NCBI RefSeq assembly: GCF_046197875.1
Contig: NZ_CP166991.1
Location: 186,001 to 250,000, forward strand
Length of the DNA: 64,000 bases
Direction of reading: 5' to 3'
From: Methanobrevibacter_A acididurans
GTDB lineage: Archaea; Methanobacteriota; Methanobacteria; Methanobacteriales; Methanobacteriaceae
Part shown: one piece after another, positions 1-9,736 of the stretch
How the letters are laid out: every line of letters starts with the position of its first letter
Numbering within the stretch: position 1 is the first letter of the stretch
Notes under the pieces: model-generated
The model's database searches: none
Told to the model about the DNA's origin: nothing
The model's input: the letters and a program-made list of their open reading frames with translations, nothing else
Made by a program: the position numbers and the translations under genes

Positions 1-530
1 CTTATTATGGATATTATGATACTTTTCGGTAGGGAATATTTTGCTTTTTCAACTTTTGTTGATTCTTTTGATTTTTTCGCATCTCTTACTAAATATAATA
101 CATATAATATTATGAGTATTAAGAATATTAATCCTGTTATTCTACTTATTTGCCAGGTAAAGTATAATATTCCAGTTAATAGTAAGCTTGTGAAAATTAA
201 AAAGACCATGTCTTTTTTAACTAATTTTAAATCAACTTTCATTGTTGCAACAAGAGCACATATACCTAATATGAATAGTATGTTGAATATGTTACTTCCT
301 ACAATATTACTTATTGCTATTGCATTACTTCCATCTATTGCTGCTGCAACACTTACTGCTGCTTCAGGGGCACTGGTACCGAATGCTACGACTGTTAAAC
401 CAATAATTAGTGTTGGTACTCTTAGTACATTTGCTATGCTACTTGCACCGTCTACGAAGTAATCTGCACCTTTTATTAAAAACAAGAATCCTACAATTAG
501 TATTATTAATTGTATGATGATTTCTATCAT
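1..530 (-). CDS. Na+/Ca2+ exchanger-family membrane protein, partial (paralogue of the next gene)
   Basis: Reverse-strand coding begins at the ATG at 530-528, behind a GGAGTTTATC ribosome-binding sequence, and stays open to the window edge, so the C-terminal half is missing. The translation contains the alpha-1 repeat signature of CaCA exchangers (GTSAPEAAVS), then GSNAIAISN and VGSNIFNIL, and several hydrophobic helices. The family exchanges cations across the cytoplasmic membrane; the ion here is not known. It is nearly identical in long stretches to the gene at 707-1648, including the ribosome-binding region, so the two are a tandem duplication. Function is by family only. Confidence 0.85.
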   Translation of the reverse strand, partial: MIEIIIQLIILIVGFLFLIKGADYFVDGASSIANVLRVPTLIIGLTVVAFGTSAPEAAVSVAAAIDGSNAIAISNIVGSNIFNILFILGICALVATMKVDLKLVKKDMVFLIFTSLLLTGILYFTWQISRITGLIFLILIILYVLYLVRDAKKSKESTKVEKAKYSLPKSIIISII

Positions 531-706
531 TTGATAAACTCCATTTTTGGAATATAAAAAAAATTCATATGATTAATATAAATTTTTTTAGAAAAACACG
601 TTTGTTCTATATTTTTCCTGTACAATTATTAAATTTTTATAGTATATAATTTTTATCTAAAAAAAAGTAAGAAATAAGGGGGGGGGTTGTTTTAATTTTA
701 AAATTT

Positions 707-1648
707 TTAGTTTCTCATTATTATAAATGCCATATAAATTATAAAGAATATGAGGAAAATTATTCCTTCTTTCTTATCTAATTTTTCATCTAAATATGAG
801 AAAACATATAAAAGTACTGTAGCAAGTATCATTACACATAAATCAACAATCATATCATGACCAACGGTTATTGGATGGATGAATCCACTTAAACCTAATA
901 TGAAAAGTATGTTAAATAAACAACTTCCTACAATGTTTCCTATTGCAATATTGTTTTCACCTTTTTTCACTGCAGTTAAACTGGTTATTAATTCTGGTAG
1001 GCTGGTTCCTATTGAAATTATTGTTAATCCTATAAGGGTTTCACTCATACCTAAACTTAATGCAATGAATTTAGCACTATTTACAACTAATTGTGCACCT
1101 AAAACAATAGCTATTAAACTAACTATAACAATCACAATACTTAAAATTAATGAGTATTTAGGTTTTTCAACAAATTTAGCTTCTTCTGATTTTCTAGCAT
1201 TATAAACTAAGTATACAACATAAGCTATGATTAATATTAAAAATATTAATGCAAGTAATCTGCTGATTTGCCAAGTTAAAAACACAGCACCTGTTAAAAG
1301 AATGCTTGTTAATAAAAGGAAAGGTAAGTCTTGTTTGACTAATTTAGGATCCACTTTCATTGTTGCAACAAGTGAACATAAACCAAGTATTAATAGTATG
1401 TTGAATATGTTACTTCCTACTACATTACTTATTGCTATTGCATTACTTCCACTTAATGCTGCTGCAACACTTACTGCTGCTTCAGGGGCACTGGTACCGA
1501 ATGCTACGACTGTTAATCCAATAATTAGTGTTGGTATTTTCAGTACGTTCGCTATGCTACTTGCACCGTCTACGAAGTAATCTGCACCTTTTATTAAAAA
1601 TAGGAATCCTACAATTAGTAAGATTATTTGTATTATCATTTCTATCAT
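707..1648 (-). CDS. CaCA-family Na+/Ca2+ exchanger-like membrane protein
   Basis: The 313-residue protein has the usual length and architecture of prokaryotic K+-independent Na+/Ca2+ exchangers (YrbG/MaX1 type): two inverted halves of about five helices each. The alpha-1 repeat holds GTSAPEAAVS and GSNAIAISNVVGSN (about residues 51-82). The alpha-2 repeat holds GTSLPELITS and NNIAIGNIVGSCLFNI (about 213-246). Acidic residues within both repeats are those expected to bind the cation. The start follows GGAGTTTATCAAT. It is the second copy of a tandem pair with the partial gene at 1-530. Transported ion and physiological role are inferred from the family only. Confidence 0.9.
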   Translation of the reverse strand: MIEMIIQIILLIVGFLFLIKGADYFVDGASSIANVLKIPTLIIGLTVVAFGTSAPEAAVSVAAALSGSNAIAISNVVGSNIFNILLILGLCSLVATMKVDPKLVKQDLPFLLLTSILLTGAVFLTWQISRLLALIFLILIIAYVVYLVYNARKSEEAKFVEKPKYSLILSIVIVIVSLIAIVLGAQLVVNSAKFIALSLGMSETLIGLTIISIGTSLPELITSLTAVKKGENNIAIGNIVGSCLFNILFILGLSGFIHPITVGHDMIVDLCVMILATVLLYVFSYLDEKLDKKEGIIFLIFFIIYMAFIIMRN

Positions 1649-1701
1649 TATTGATAAACTCCATTAAGGGTTATGTTTAAGAGATAAAAGAAAATAGGGT
1701 T

Positions 1702-3048
1702 TTAATCTTCTTCTTCCTCTTCTTCATTTTCATTATTTTTTTTATTTTTATCTCTAATTACAAGTACTTTGTCTATGTGGTGTCCATCAATAGCTAATAT
1801 TTTAAATGTGAAATCTTCCCAATGGAATATGTCACCAGGTTCAGGGATTTTTCCTGTGAAACTTAATATGAAACCTGCAAGTGTTGTGTAATAATCATCT
1901 TCTTCTGATGGGAAATCTTCATCTTCTAAATCATATATTTCAGCAAAAGTATCTATTGGATATCTACCATCTATTAAGTAAGATCCATCTTTTCTTTTAG
2001 TTGCTTTTGGATCATTATTTTCATCAATACCTGGAATGTCTCCTACAATTCCTTCAAGTAAATCATTTAATGTGATTAATCCTTCTAATGTTCCGAATTC
2101 ATCAACAACAAGTGACATGTGCACATATTCTTTGTTTTGTTTAAATTGTTTTAATAATTCCATTGATGGTAATTGATCTGGAATGACTAATGGTTCTTTA
2201 ATGTTTCTTCTAAGTTCCATTTTGTCTTTTTTAAATATACTGCTTAGTACATCTTTAGCTTGTATTACTCCAAGGAAATCATCTAGTTCTCCTTCTGCAA
2301 TTGGGAATATGGATCTTTTACTGTCAATGATTCTTTCTTGGATTTCATCTAAATCATCTTCTAAATCTATCCATATGATTTCATTTCTTGGGGTCATTAT
2401 CATATCGACTTTTTGTGCATCTAAACGGAATACTCTTTTAATTATACTTTCTTCTTCTTTTTCAATGGTTCCGTCTTCTATACCTTCTGCGATTAATAGT
2501 TTAACTTCATCTTGTGTTACTACATCATCTTCAGTTGGTTTGGAACCTATTAATTTTAATAAGAAATTGGTTGATCCACTTATAGCTTTTACTAATGGTT
2601 TGCAAATGGTTGTCATGTAGTGCATTGTTTTTGCACTTTTCATTGCTGATTTTTCTGGATCATTTAGTGCAATACGTTTTGGGACAATTTCACCAATAAG
2701 TAAACTGAAATAGGTTGTAATTATTACAACTATTAAAAATGATAATGGTGTTGCATATGGAATGTAAGGATTTATGGATGCTGCTAATGGTTCTGCAAGT
2801 GTTGCTCCACCAAGAGCCCCTGTTAATATTCCAATTAATGTGATTCCAATTTGTATTGCTGATAAGAATTCGTTTGGATCTTCTAAAAAATCTAAAATGA
2901 TTTTAGCGTTTCTGTTTCCATCTTGTTCATATTTTTGTAATGTAATTTTTTTAGACGACACAATGGCAATCTCTGCCATAGATAAATAACCATTTAATAA
3001 GATTAAAATGGCTATGAATAAAATTTCTAAGTATATAAAATAACTCAT
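1702..3048 (-). CDS. CNNM/CorC (HlyC)-type membrane protein with CBS pair
   Basis: A 448-residue protein with an N-terminal DUF21/CNNM transmembrane domain (about residues 1-190, including GYLSMAEIAIVSS and LIGEIVPKRIAL), a CBS-domain pair (about 205-330, MTPRNEIIWID and VVDEFGTLEGLITLNDLLEGIVGDI), and a C-terminal CorC_HlyC domain (about 345-430). The tail is poly-acidic. The family is linked to Mg2+/Co2+ or Na+-coupled Mg2+ export and nucleotide sensing through CBS. The start is preceded by AAAGGTCAGAAGAGAA. It lies 54 bp after the exchanger gene's promoter side and may share its role in cation homeostasis, which is an inference. Confidence 0.9.
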   Translation of the reverse strand: MSYFIYLEILFIAILILLNGYLSMAEIAIVSSKKITLQKYEQDGNRNAKIILDFLEDPNEFLSAIQIGITLIGILTGALGGATLAEPLAASINPYIPYATPLSFLIVVIITTYFSLLIGEIVPKRIALNDPEKSAMKSAKTMHYMTTICKPLVKAISGSTNFLLKLIGSKPTEDDVVTQDEVKLLIAEGIEDGTIEKEEESIIKRVFRLDAQKVDMIMTPRNEIIWIDLEDDLDEIQERIIDSKRSIFPIAEGELDDFLGVIQAKDVLSSIFKKDKMELRRNIKEPLVIPDQLPSMELLKQFKQNKEYVHMSLVVDEFGTLEGLITLNDLLEGIVGDIPGIDENNDPKATKRKDGSYLIDGRYPIDTFAEIYDLEDEDFPSEEDDYYTTLAGFILSFTGKIPEPGDIFHWEDFTFKILAIDGHHIDKVLVIRDKNKKNNENEEEEEED

Positions 3049-3082
3049 TTCTCTTCTGACCTTTTATAATATTTAATTTTTG

Positions 3083-3301
3083 TTAGTGTTTTAAATCACT
3101 AGCTTTTTGAAAACCTGTACCACCATATATGTCTTCTTGCATTTGGCGAACGGTTTCTGCTGCATCTGCTTGTGTTTCAACTTTTTTAAAGATTCTTCTC
3201 TCTTTAACTTTTATAGTTTTTCCACAAGTGCATTTTCTTGTCTTTACACCTTCTTTTGCATATAAGACTCTGCCACATCCGCAGCGAAAGATAAGATACA
3301 T
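3083..3301 (-). CDS. DUF1922-type small zinc-ribbon protein
   Basis: A 72-residue protein with two close cysteine pairs near the N-terminus (CGCGRVLYAKEG and RKCTCGKTIKVK), the pattern of a rubredoxin-like zinc ribbon found in the archaeal DUF1922 family. The C-terminal half is helical and charged with no motif I can name. A good ribosome-binding site (AAGGAGAAG) precedes the ATG. It sits between the CNNM-like gene and the TraB gene on the same strand. Its molecular role is unknown; nucleic-acid or protein binding would be typical for a lone zinc ribbon. Confidence 0.8.
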   Translation of the reverse strand: MYLIFRCGCGRVLYAKEGVKTRKCTCGKTIKVKERRIFKKVETQADAAETVRQMQEDIYGGTGFQKASDLKH

Positions 3302-3452
3302 TTTGTTAAGTCTTCTCCTTCAAATAATTTTTAAATTTTTATTATATTATTATGATATTTACTTTTGTTGTTGAAGTTAATTAAAGTATTGATTAATAGT
3401 AAATTATAAAAAAAGTAGTAAATAAGGAAGGGTTTAATTTAAAAATTTTTTT

Positions 3453-4622
3453 TTAGAATATTTTAAAGAATAATGGTATGAATACTTGTGATGGAAGGAT
3501 TACAAGTGTTGCTATACTTACAGCTAAATTAGTACCAATCACTACAAGTAATACTCTGAATATATTATTATTCCATAAATCTCTTAAAGAACTAATATCA
3601 TTTAAGTTTTTAATATCTTTTTTACGAACTTTACGATATTTTAATTCAGTTAAACCACTAAACCATCCTGCTGCAAGTAATGGGTGGATTATTGTTAATG
3701 GTGCAACTACTCCTCCAACCAGTGCAGATTGGATTTTACTACCACTACATATGGATCCTACAAATCCCATTATCATACTGATTATAATGAATTCTGCTAT
3801 GTTCCATTCAATTTTAATACCTTTTATAAATGCAAGAAAAAATATCACAACGAATAGTATTGGTATTATTGCTAAGATTATTTTAAGCCATGGTATTCCA
3901 CCTTTTTTTTCAGTATTGGTTATTTCACTAATTGGTGGTATTGTTTCTGGATTGTCTAAGTAACGATTTATTCCTTCTTGGTGTCCTGCACCTACAACTG
4001 CTATTACTTTATCTTCTTCAATAGATTGTATACTGTTTGCAAGGTATGCGTCTCTTTCTTGTACGAGGGCATGGTAAGCTCCAGGGGATACTTCTTGGAA
4101 ATATTCCATTACTTCTTCTAAGGTTTCCTCGTTTTTTAACTCTTCAATGTCTATTTCTTCAGTTTCATCTTCACCTGAGAAGAAACTTGTTACTGTGCTG
4201 AAGAGGAATTTGAGTTTTTCCCAAAAACTCATATTGTTGAGGGTTCTTTGAAGTGTTATGTTTATGTCACGATCGAGTAAGGCGATTTTTATTCCTAAAT
4301 CATTTGCTGCATCTGCTGCTGCTATCATTTCAGAACCAGGTTTAACATCTAAGTTTGCCCCGATTTTGTTTTGAATATATGAGAGTATGGTGGTTGCGAA
4401 GAATAATCCTACTTTGTTTTCTTTTATTATTTGTTTAAGGTGGATTGGTTCTTCATCATCAACGAGTCCAGCTCTTTCTTTCATTAATCTATCGTATCGT
4501 CCGTAATCTAATTCTATTCCAACCACGTCTGGTTGTAATTCATAGATAGTGTTTTTAACTTCTTCCACACTATCTGAGGATACGTGAGCTGTTCCAATTA
4601 TTGTTAAACATTCTCTTTTCAT
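3453..4622 (-). CDS. TraB/PrgY family membrane protein
   Basis: The 389-residue protein starts with the TraB signature GTAHVSSDSVEEV and carries the family's LDRDINITLQRTL and VVGAGHQEGI segments (about residues 10-220), followed by four or five C-terminal membrane helices (about 250-389). TraB/PrgY proteins are distant Tiki/EreA-fold putative metalloproteases; the bacterial PrgY limits pheromone activity, while the archaeal role is unknown. Conserved GxxH and acidic residues are present. The start is the ATG that gives the GTAHVSS motif near residue 10. It appears monocistronic. Confidence 0.85.
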   Translation of the reverse strand: MKRECLTIIGTAHVSSDSVEEVKNTIYELQPDVVGIELDYGRYDRLMKERAGLVDDEEPIHLKQIIKENKVGLFFATTILSYIQNKIGANLDVKPGSEMIAAADAANDLGIKIALLDRDINITLQRTLNNMSFWEKLKFLFSTVTSFFSGEDETEEIDIEELKNEETLEEVMEYFQEVSPGAYHALVQERDAYLANSIQSIEEDKVIAVVGAGHQEGINRYLDNPETIPPISEITNTEKKGGIPWLKIILAIIPILFVVIFFLAFIKGIKIEWNIAEFIIISMIMGFVGSICSGSKIQSALVGGVVAPLTIIHPLLAAGWFSGLTELKYRKVRKKDIKNLNDISSLRDLWNNNIFRVLLVVIGTNLAVSIATLVILPSQVFIPLFFKIF

Positions 4623-4827
4623 AGGTAAAAACTCTTAAAAATCTTTTTTTTAAATTATATTTTCTTTTTTTATAAAAACTTATTATTATTTTTTTTAATT
4701 CAAAATAAAAAATTATGAGGGTGGTATTATTTATTTTTATAAAATTAGAAAAATTTTTAATTTCTTATGTTTTATTTTATTAACTATTTAAATAATATCT
4801 TTATAAGTATATAAAACTTATTTTTTT

Positions 4828-5514
4828 TTAGATTAATTCTAATTTATTATTTTTATACATTACTACATTATTTGTTATATTTTTTTGCATGCAATAGGTT
4901 ATGTCTTCTGTGTGTCCTAATTTTTTTAGGATTTGACTTGAGTGTGTGTTTAGTATTGATTCTTTGAAGTTTTCCTCATCTCTTGATGCAAGGATGCTTC
5001 CTATTGCATATTCACTTATTTCATCTGTACTTTTTAATTCTTTTTTTATCCAGTATAATATTTCACCACAGGCAAGGTAATCTTCTAAGGCAAAGTTATG
5101 TTTTCTCCCCGCCATAACTAGGTCTATGTGGGTGGTTGCTATTTCAACTGCTTTTTTTGCTACTGCTTTTCCATTTATAAAGCTACCTATTAATACAGTT
5201 GAGTTCATTGCTTCCATTATTCTTGTTCCATTAGTTGTTGTTAGGACTAATGTGTCTTTATCTGTTTTGTAATTTTCAACTTTTTCGGGGGAATTTCCTA
5301 TTTGGAATCCATCTAATTTTTTCCCTAATCGTTCTCCTGCAAGTACTGCATTTTCCGTTTTTGCAATTTTTCTTGCTTCTTCTGGTGTGAATGAGGGTAT
5401 TACTTTTTTAAAGTTATTGAATGCTGTGGTCATTGTAGCGCTTGCTCTTAGTGCATCTACTACAATACTCACATCTTTACTTTGGGTTTTCTCAAGACTT
5501 AATGTGACTTTCAT
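4828..5514 (-). CDS. comB: 2-phosphosulfolactate phosphatase (coenzyme M biosynthesis)
   Basis: The 228-residue product matches ComB in length and motifs: DVSIVVDALRASATM near residue 14, a central AGERLGKKLDGFQIGNSP, TTNGTR, and VMAGRKHNFALEDYLACG. ComB hydrolyses 2-phosphosulfolactate to sulfolactate in the phosphoenolpyruvate route to coenzyme M, the methyl carrier used by the Mtr and Mcr complexes encoded downstream. It is Mg2+-dependent and cytosolic in characterised relatives. The ATG follows AAAGGAAAAAATA. The gene is flanked by AT-rich spacers of 150-200 bp and seems to be transcribed alone. Confidence 0.93.
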   Translation of the reverse strand: MKVTLSLEKTQSKDVSIVVDALRASATMTTAFNNFKKVIPSFTPEEARKIAKTENAVLAGERLGKKLDGFQIGNSPEKVENYKTDKDTLVLTTTNGTRIMEAMNSTVLIGSFINGKAVAKKAVEIATTHIDLVMAGRKHNFALEDYLACGEILYWIKKELKSTDEISEYAIGSILASRDEENFKESILNTHSSQILKKLGHTEDITYCMQKNITNNVVMYKNNKLELI

Positions 5515-5675
5515 TATTTTTTCCTTTGAAAATTTTTTTATATTAATAATTATTAATATATAAGAATTAAATAATATTTAACAATAAAGTATTTTAAAAA
5601 AGAAAAATTATTTTATAATAATATTTAGTTATGAAAAATTTTTATTTTATCTTTTTTAGGTCGTGAACTTATAAT

Positions 5676-6230
5676 ATGAAAATAGTTGTAACTCCAATGT
5701 GTGAAAAAATTGTATTATGGGCAGGTATATGTGACTATACTGTAAATAAGTTTCCAGATACAGAAGAAAATATGGATATAGCAATAGTATTAGCTGATAG
5801 AGAAACTAATATGGATTCTATAAATATAAGTTTAAACACATTTAAACAAATTAAAGAATCAATTAATAAAATATCTCAAATATTTGGAACAAATATTGAT
5901 GGGGAAAATATAGAAAAAATTTTTAAAAATTCTAGTGATGCTTATAATATAATAAGGAATTTAAATAATATACGCCATGAGAATAAAGACATTAATGTTA
6001 AAGTATACTCAAATTTTTTAAAAGACATTGTAGAAGATTTAGGTTTTAATATAATAAATGATGGGGATACTGATTATAATATTGTAATTTATCCAGATTA
6101 CCTTTCAAATAAAATAAGTCTAAAAGATAAGGATTGTAAATTAATTAAGGTACCTTCACATTCTAATGTATCTAATAATCCATTAGAACGTGCAGTTATA
6201 CGGTATAATATTATATTAAATAATATTTAA
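5676..6230 (+). CDS. Unassigned conserved-looking protein upstream of marker 7
   Basis: I do not recognise this 184-residue protein. It begins MKIVVTPMCEKIVLWAGI and contains alternating beta-alpha patterns (VVTPMCEKIV, DIAIVLADRE, DYNIVIYPDYL) that suggest two small Rossmann-like lobes; two cysteines fall near residues 9 and 19. No transmembrane segment or signal peptide is visible. It lies about 100 bp upstream of the methanogenesis marker 7 gene on the same strand, so a role linked to methanogenesis or Mcr maturation is possible, but that rests on position alone. Confidence 0.7.
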   Translation: MKIVVTPMCEKIVLWAGICDYTVNKFPDTEENMDIAIVLADRETNMDSINISLNTFKQIKESINKISQIFGTNIDGENIEKIFKNSSDAYNIIRNLNNIRHENKDINVKVYSNFLKDIVEDLGFNIINDGDTDYNIVIYPDYLSNKISLKDKDCKLIKVPSHSNVSNNPLERAVIRYNIILNNI

Positions 6231-6329
6231 TTTTTAAAAAAATTTTTATATCCTTTAATATAATAATATATTATATAATAATTATCAGTAATTTAATAGT
6301 AAAATTTTTTTTAGGGAGATTTTAATAGT

Positions 6330-7241
6330 ATGTATGAAACATTAACATATGAAGGTGGAGTTCATAGAAGCGAAGAATTAAAAGAACTCATTGAAGATTT
6401 AGGCGGGTTTATTCTTCAAGAAAACGTTTTACAAATGGAATTAATCATTAACATGGCTGTTCCAATGGAAGATGTTGATAAGGTTAAAGAAAAAGCTAAA
6501 GAAATTCTTGGTGAAATAACAGTTGCACCTATGGCAGGAACTGAAATTGCTATTGTATCTCCAACTCTTGCAAGACATCACCTACCTCATGCAGCATGTG
6601 ATATTAGTGAATATTTACGTCGTTATGGTGCAAAAGATAATATGATTGGTTTAGCTCGTGGTCATGGTAAAGGTACCTCAGGAATTTCAGAAATTGAAAA
6701 AGATTTAATTGAGGAACATGATATAGCTATTTTTGCCCTTGGAAGTTTTAAAGATTGTATTATTGATAAATCTTTCCTTTATGATGATATAGACATACCA
6801 GTTATTGTTACAGGATCTCCAGAAATAGATTTAGAAGATTTACCTGGAGCCGATGCTTATGTTTCAGGTTTAGGTCGTATACCTCGTAGATTAAAACGAG
6901 GACCTGATATTCGAGCTTTAAAAAGATTAGTTGATGTTGTTGAAGATCAATTAACAATTTTGAAGAAAGATTTAGCTCAAGACCCTCCATTATTCCCAAG
7001 CATACTTGTGAAAAATGAGATTGAATCTCAAGTTCCAGCAATCCACGAAGTAATTAGTCCAACACCAGTAACTAGTCAAATTAGTGGTTTACGTGTTAAA
7101 TTAGATTATGATAAATATCATGAAGTCATTGAAAATGTTATGATTGATGATAAAAAATTAAAGGATATAGCTAGTGTTGAAAAATCTCATATGTATGATT
7201 ATATTTTAGTTCGTCTTTTAAATGAAAGTTCACTAGTTTAA
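6330..7241 (+). CDS. Methanogenesis marker protein 7
   Basis: The 303-residue sequence matches the methanogenesis marker 7 family, found almost only in methanogens and related alkane oxidisers. Recognisable segments are YEGGVHRSEELKELIEDLGG at the N-terminus, HHLPHAACDISEYLRRYGA around residue 90, and GLARGHGKGTSGISEIEKDL. Marker 7 has been found with McrC and other marker proteins in the ATP-dependent complex that activates methyl-coenzyme M reductase; that comes from literature on other methanogens, not from this sequence. The ATG is preceded by AGGGAGATTTTAATAGT. It lies upstream of mmp10 and the mcr operon, in keeping with an Mcr-activation role. Confidence 0.9.
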   Translation: MYETLTYEGGVHRSEELKELIEDLGGFILQENVLQMELIINMAVPMEDVDKVKEKAKEILGEITVAPMAGTEIAIVSPTLARHHLPHAACDISEYLRRYGAKDNMIGLARGHGKGTSGISEIEKDLIEEHDIAIFALGSFKDCIIDKSFLYDDIDIPVIVTGSPEIDLEDLPGADAYVSGLGRIPRRLKRGPDIRALKRLVDVVEDQLTILKKDLAQDPPLFPSILVKNEIESQVPAIHEVISPTPVTSQISGLRVKLDYDKYHEVIENVMIDDKKLKDIASVEKSHMYDYILVRLLNESSLV

Positions 7242-7333
7242 AAAATAAAAATTTTTATTTTTAATTATATTTTTTTTTAGAATTTTTATACTCTTTTTTA
7301 TTTTTAATTATATATTTTTTTGTGGTGTTATTT

Positions 7334-8434
7334 ATGGAAGATTTAGAGAAACGTTATATTTTTAATTCAGTTTTCCCCTCAATTGTTTTGAGTTTTTATA
7401 ATTATTTTTTATTAAAAGCTATGTGGGCTTTGATTGGCAGTCCAAATAATAATATAATTATACTTATAAGTCTAGGGGTATGTGTTTTAACTTTAATATC
7501 TTCTTATATTGAATTATATAATTCTAATAAATTCACACGTTCTATTATGGTAGTTTTAGAATCATGGAAATGGCCATCTCTTATTTTCTTATTTATAATG
7601 ATAATTTTATACTTAATTTCCTATTTTGTAATAATACCTAAAATCATAACAATTAGTATATATCTTGTGGTGTTTTTAATAGGATTTTATGCCTATTATA
7701 ATGCTCATAAAATAAAAGTCATAGAATATGAATTAGAAATTGAAAACTTAAAAGAAGAACTAAACATTATCCATATATCTGATATTCATTATGGAACTTA
7801 TAGAAACCAAGGATTACTTAAAAAAATTGTTGAAAAAATTAATTACTTAGCAGATAAAGGAGCTCAACTAGTAATAATTAGTGGAGATTTAGCTGATGGA
7901 TCAACAAGTATAGGAAAAGAGGATTTTAATGAATTTAAAAATATAAAAATACCAGTAATATTCACACCTGGAAATCATGATTATTACCCTGGAATAGAGA
8001 AAGTTTACTCTGCTTGTGAAAATGCTGGAATATATATTTTAAATAATAATTATTGCACATTTAAAGATTTAACTATATATGGTTTAAATTATAGTTTCAC
8101 AAACCCTCAAAAATCATTTAATCAATTTAATATTAATCCTGAAACTAATAATATAATGGTTTATCATGCTCCGGATCATTGGAAGGATTTTATAAAATAT
8201 GGTTTTGATATTCAATTATCTGGTCATACTCATGGTGGACAATTTTATCCTGCAAATTTATGGGTGGGAAAGTTTTTCCCATTTTGTAAAGGATTATTTA
8301 TTAATAATCAAGGGGATAAAACAAGTTATTTATCTGTATCTACTGGTGTAGGTACTATGGGTCCACCATTACGTTTAGGGACAAATAGTGAAATGGTTTT
8401 ATTAAAACTTATACCAAAAAAAATAAAACCATAA
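7334..8434 (+). CDS. Membrane-anchored calcineurin-like metallophosphoesterase
   Basis: The protein has about four N-terminal membrane helices (roughly residues 10-125) and then a metallophosphoesterase domain with every metal-binding motif in order: DIHYG, GDLADG, GNHDYYPG, YHAPDHW and SGHTHGGQ. This layout matches the YkuE/YaeI group, whose known members act on phospholipid- or lipid-A-type substrates; the archaeal substrate is unknown. An upstream GTG at 7322 lies within the likely ribosome-binding stretch (GTGGTG), so the ATG at 7334 is chosen. It sits between marker 7 and mmp10 but has no evident link to them. Confidence 0.9.
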   Translation: MEDLEKRYIFNSVFPSIVLSFYNYFLLKAMWALIGSPNNNIIILISLGVCVLTLISSYIELYNSNKFTRSIMVVLESWKWPSLIFLFIMIILYLISYFVIIPKIITISIYLVVFLIGFYAYYNAHKIKVIEYELEIENLKEELNIIHISDIHYGTYRNQGLLKKIVEKINYLADKGAQLVIISGDLADGSTSIGKEDFNEFKNIKIPVIFTPGNHDYYPGIEKVYSACENAGIYILNNNYCTFKDLTIYGLNYSFTNPQKSFNQFNINPETNNIMVYHAPDHWKDFIKYGFDIQLSGHTHGGQFYPANLWVGKFFPFCKGLFINNQGDKTSYLSVSTGVGTMGPPLRLGTNSEMVLLKLIPKKIKP

Positions 8435-8488
8435 CCCTTTTTTTTGAGGGATTATTTATTTTAACTAGAAATTATATAAAAGATTCTT

Positions 8489-9736
8489 ATGCAAATAGTA
8501 GCTGATGTTGGTGGAATTCCTGGAAAAGATTGTAGAGGATTTTGTAAATATTGTTATTTTCGTAAAGTAAAACCTATTGAACCTTTAGGTTGTAGGTACT
8601 GTTCTCCAAACACTGTGGGATGTAAACATTGTGGTGAAGGTGTTTGTGAGACAGGTTCTGAGTTTAAACCTTCATTTCTTGTTATGAATGAGATTCAAAC
8701 TGCTATGATGATGAATCAAACAAGTGATAAGGAGATTAAAGTGAATATTTCTGGTGGTGGAGATGTTAGTTGTTATCCTCAACTTGAAGAATTAGTAGGT
8801 GGAATTAATCAGTTTGGTCTTAAATCACATCTTGGTTATACTAGTGGTAAAGGAATTGATGATTCTAAGATGGCTTCAAGATTAATGGATCTTGGTGTTG
8901 ATGAGGTTACTTTTACTTTATTTGCTAATGATGTTGGTTTACGTAAGGAATGGGTTAAGGATCCTAGTCCTGAGGCTTCTCTTGAATCTGCTAAACTTTT
9001 CGCTGAAAGTGCTAATCTTTATGCGGCAAGTGTTATTATTCCTGGTGTGAATGATGGTGAAGTTTTACGTAAAACTTGTGAATCTTTAGAATCTTGGGGT
9101 GCTAAAGCTTTACTTTTAATGAGATTTGCTAATAGTACTAATCAGGGCCTTATTTTAGGTAATTCTCCAATTGTTGAGGATGTTAACTCTCAAAGTGTTG
9201 ATGAGTTTTCATCACTTGTTCAGGAAATTAATAATGAGTATAATTTAAGGGTGACTGGAACTCCTTTAGGTGATCCTAGCATTAATGCTCCATTTATTAT
9301 TGCTCGTGATGGTAATGAGGAGTATTTACAATTTCTTAAAGATGTTACTGGTGAGGCAACTATTATTACTAGTAAGTTAGCTGCACCATTTATTAGTAAA
9401 GTCTTTAAAAAGATAGGTGCTAATAGTGTTAATGTTATTGGTACTAATAAAGAGATTGCTTGTTTAATGACTCAGGAAGATTTTGAATCTGTTGATTTAA
9501 GTCAGGTTAAAGATTCTGTTATTATCCCAGGTCGTAGTTTTGTTCATGACAAGGTTGCTGAGGATATATTTTCACGTGATGGTGTTGAACGTGTTGTTGG
9601 TAGAGGACCAGATACTTTAAGTGTTGATGGTGAGTTAAGTAGTGGTTTTACTGAGGAAGAAGTTATTATGGAAGAATTAGAATCTTTTAGGGATTTAATT
9701 GATGCTATAAACTTCTTTGGGATGAAACCTAATTAA
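8489..9736 (+). CDS. mmp10: Methanogenesis marker 10: B12-dependent radical SAM McrA arginine methylase
   Basis: A 415-residue radical SAM protein with CRGFCKYC (CX3CX2C) near residue 16, followed at once by a further cysteine-rich segment (CRYC...CKHCGEGVC) and NISGGGDVS. This is the arrangement of Mmp10, which in Methanosarcina installs the 5-C-methyl group on an active-site arginine of McrA using a corrinoid and SAM. The C-terminal part (about 300-415) is the family's DUF512-like region. The gene lies about 0.8 kb upstream of mcrB on the same strand, and the arginine it would modify is present in this McrA (Arg272). The family call is secure; the reaction is transferred from homologues. 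Confidence 0.93.
   Translation: MQIVADVGGIPGKDCRGFCKYCYFRKVKPIEPLGCRYCSPNTVGCKHCGEGVCETGSEFKPSFLVMNEIQTAMMMNQTSDKEIKVNISGGGDVSCYPQLEELVGGINQFGLKSHLGYTSGKGIDDSKMASRLMDLGVDEVTFTLFANDVGLRKEWVKDPSPEASLESAKLFAESANLYAASVIIPGVNDGEVLRKTCESLESWGAKALLLMRFANSTNQGLILGNSPIVEDVNSQSVDEFSSLVQEINNEYNLRVTGTPLGDPSINAPFIIARDGNEEYLQFLKDVTGEATIITSKLAAPFISKVFKKIGANSVNVIGTNKEIACLMTQEDFESVDLSQVKDSVIIPGRSFVHDKVAEDIFSRDGVERVVGRGPDTLSVDGELSSGFTEEEVIMEELESFRDLIDAINFFGMKPN

Noticed and set aside
7..462. A plus-strand frame of 151 codons at the window start
   Set aside because: The opposite strand encodes a clear exchanger paralogue with a ribosome-binding site; the plus frame is its shadow.
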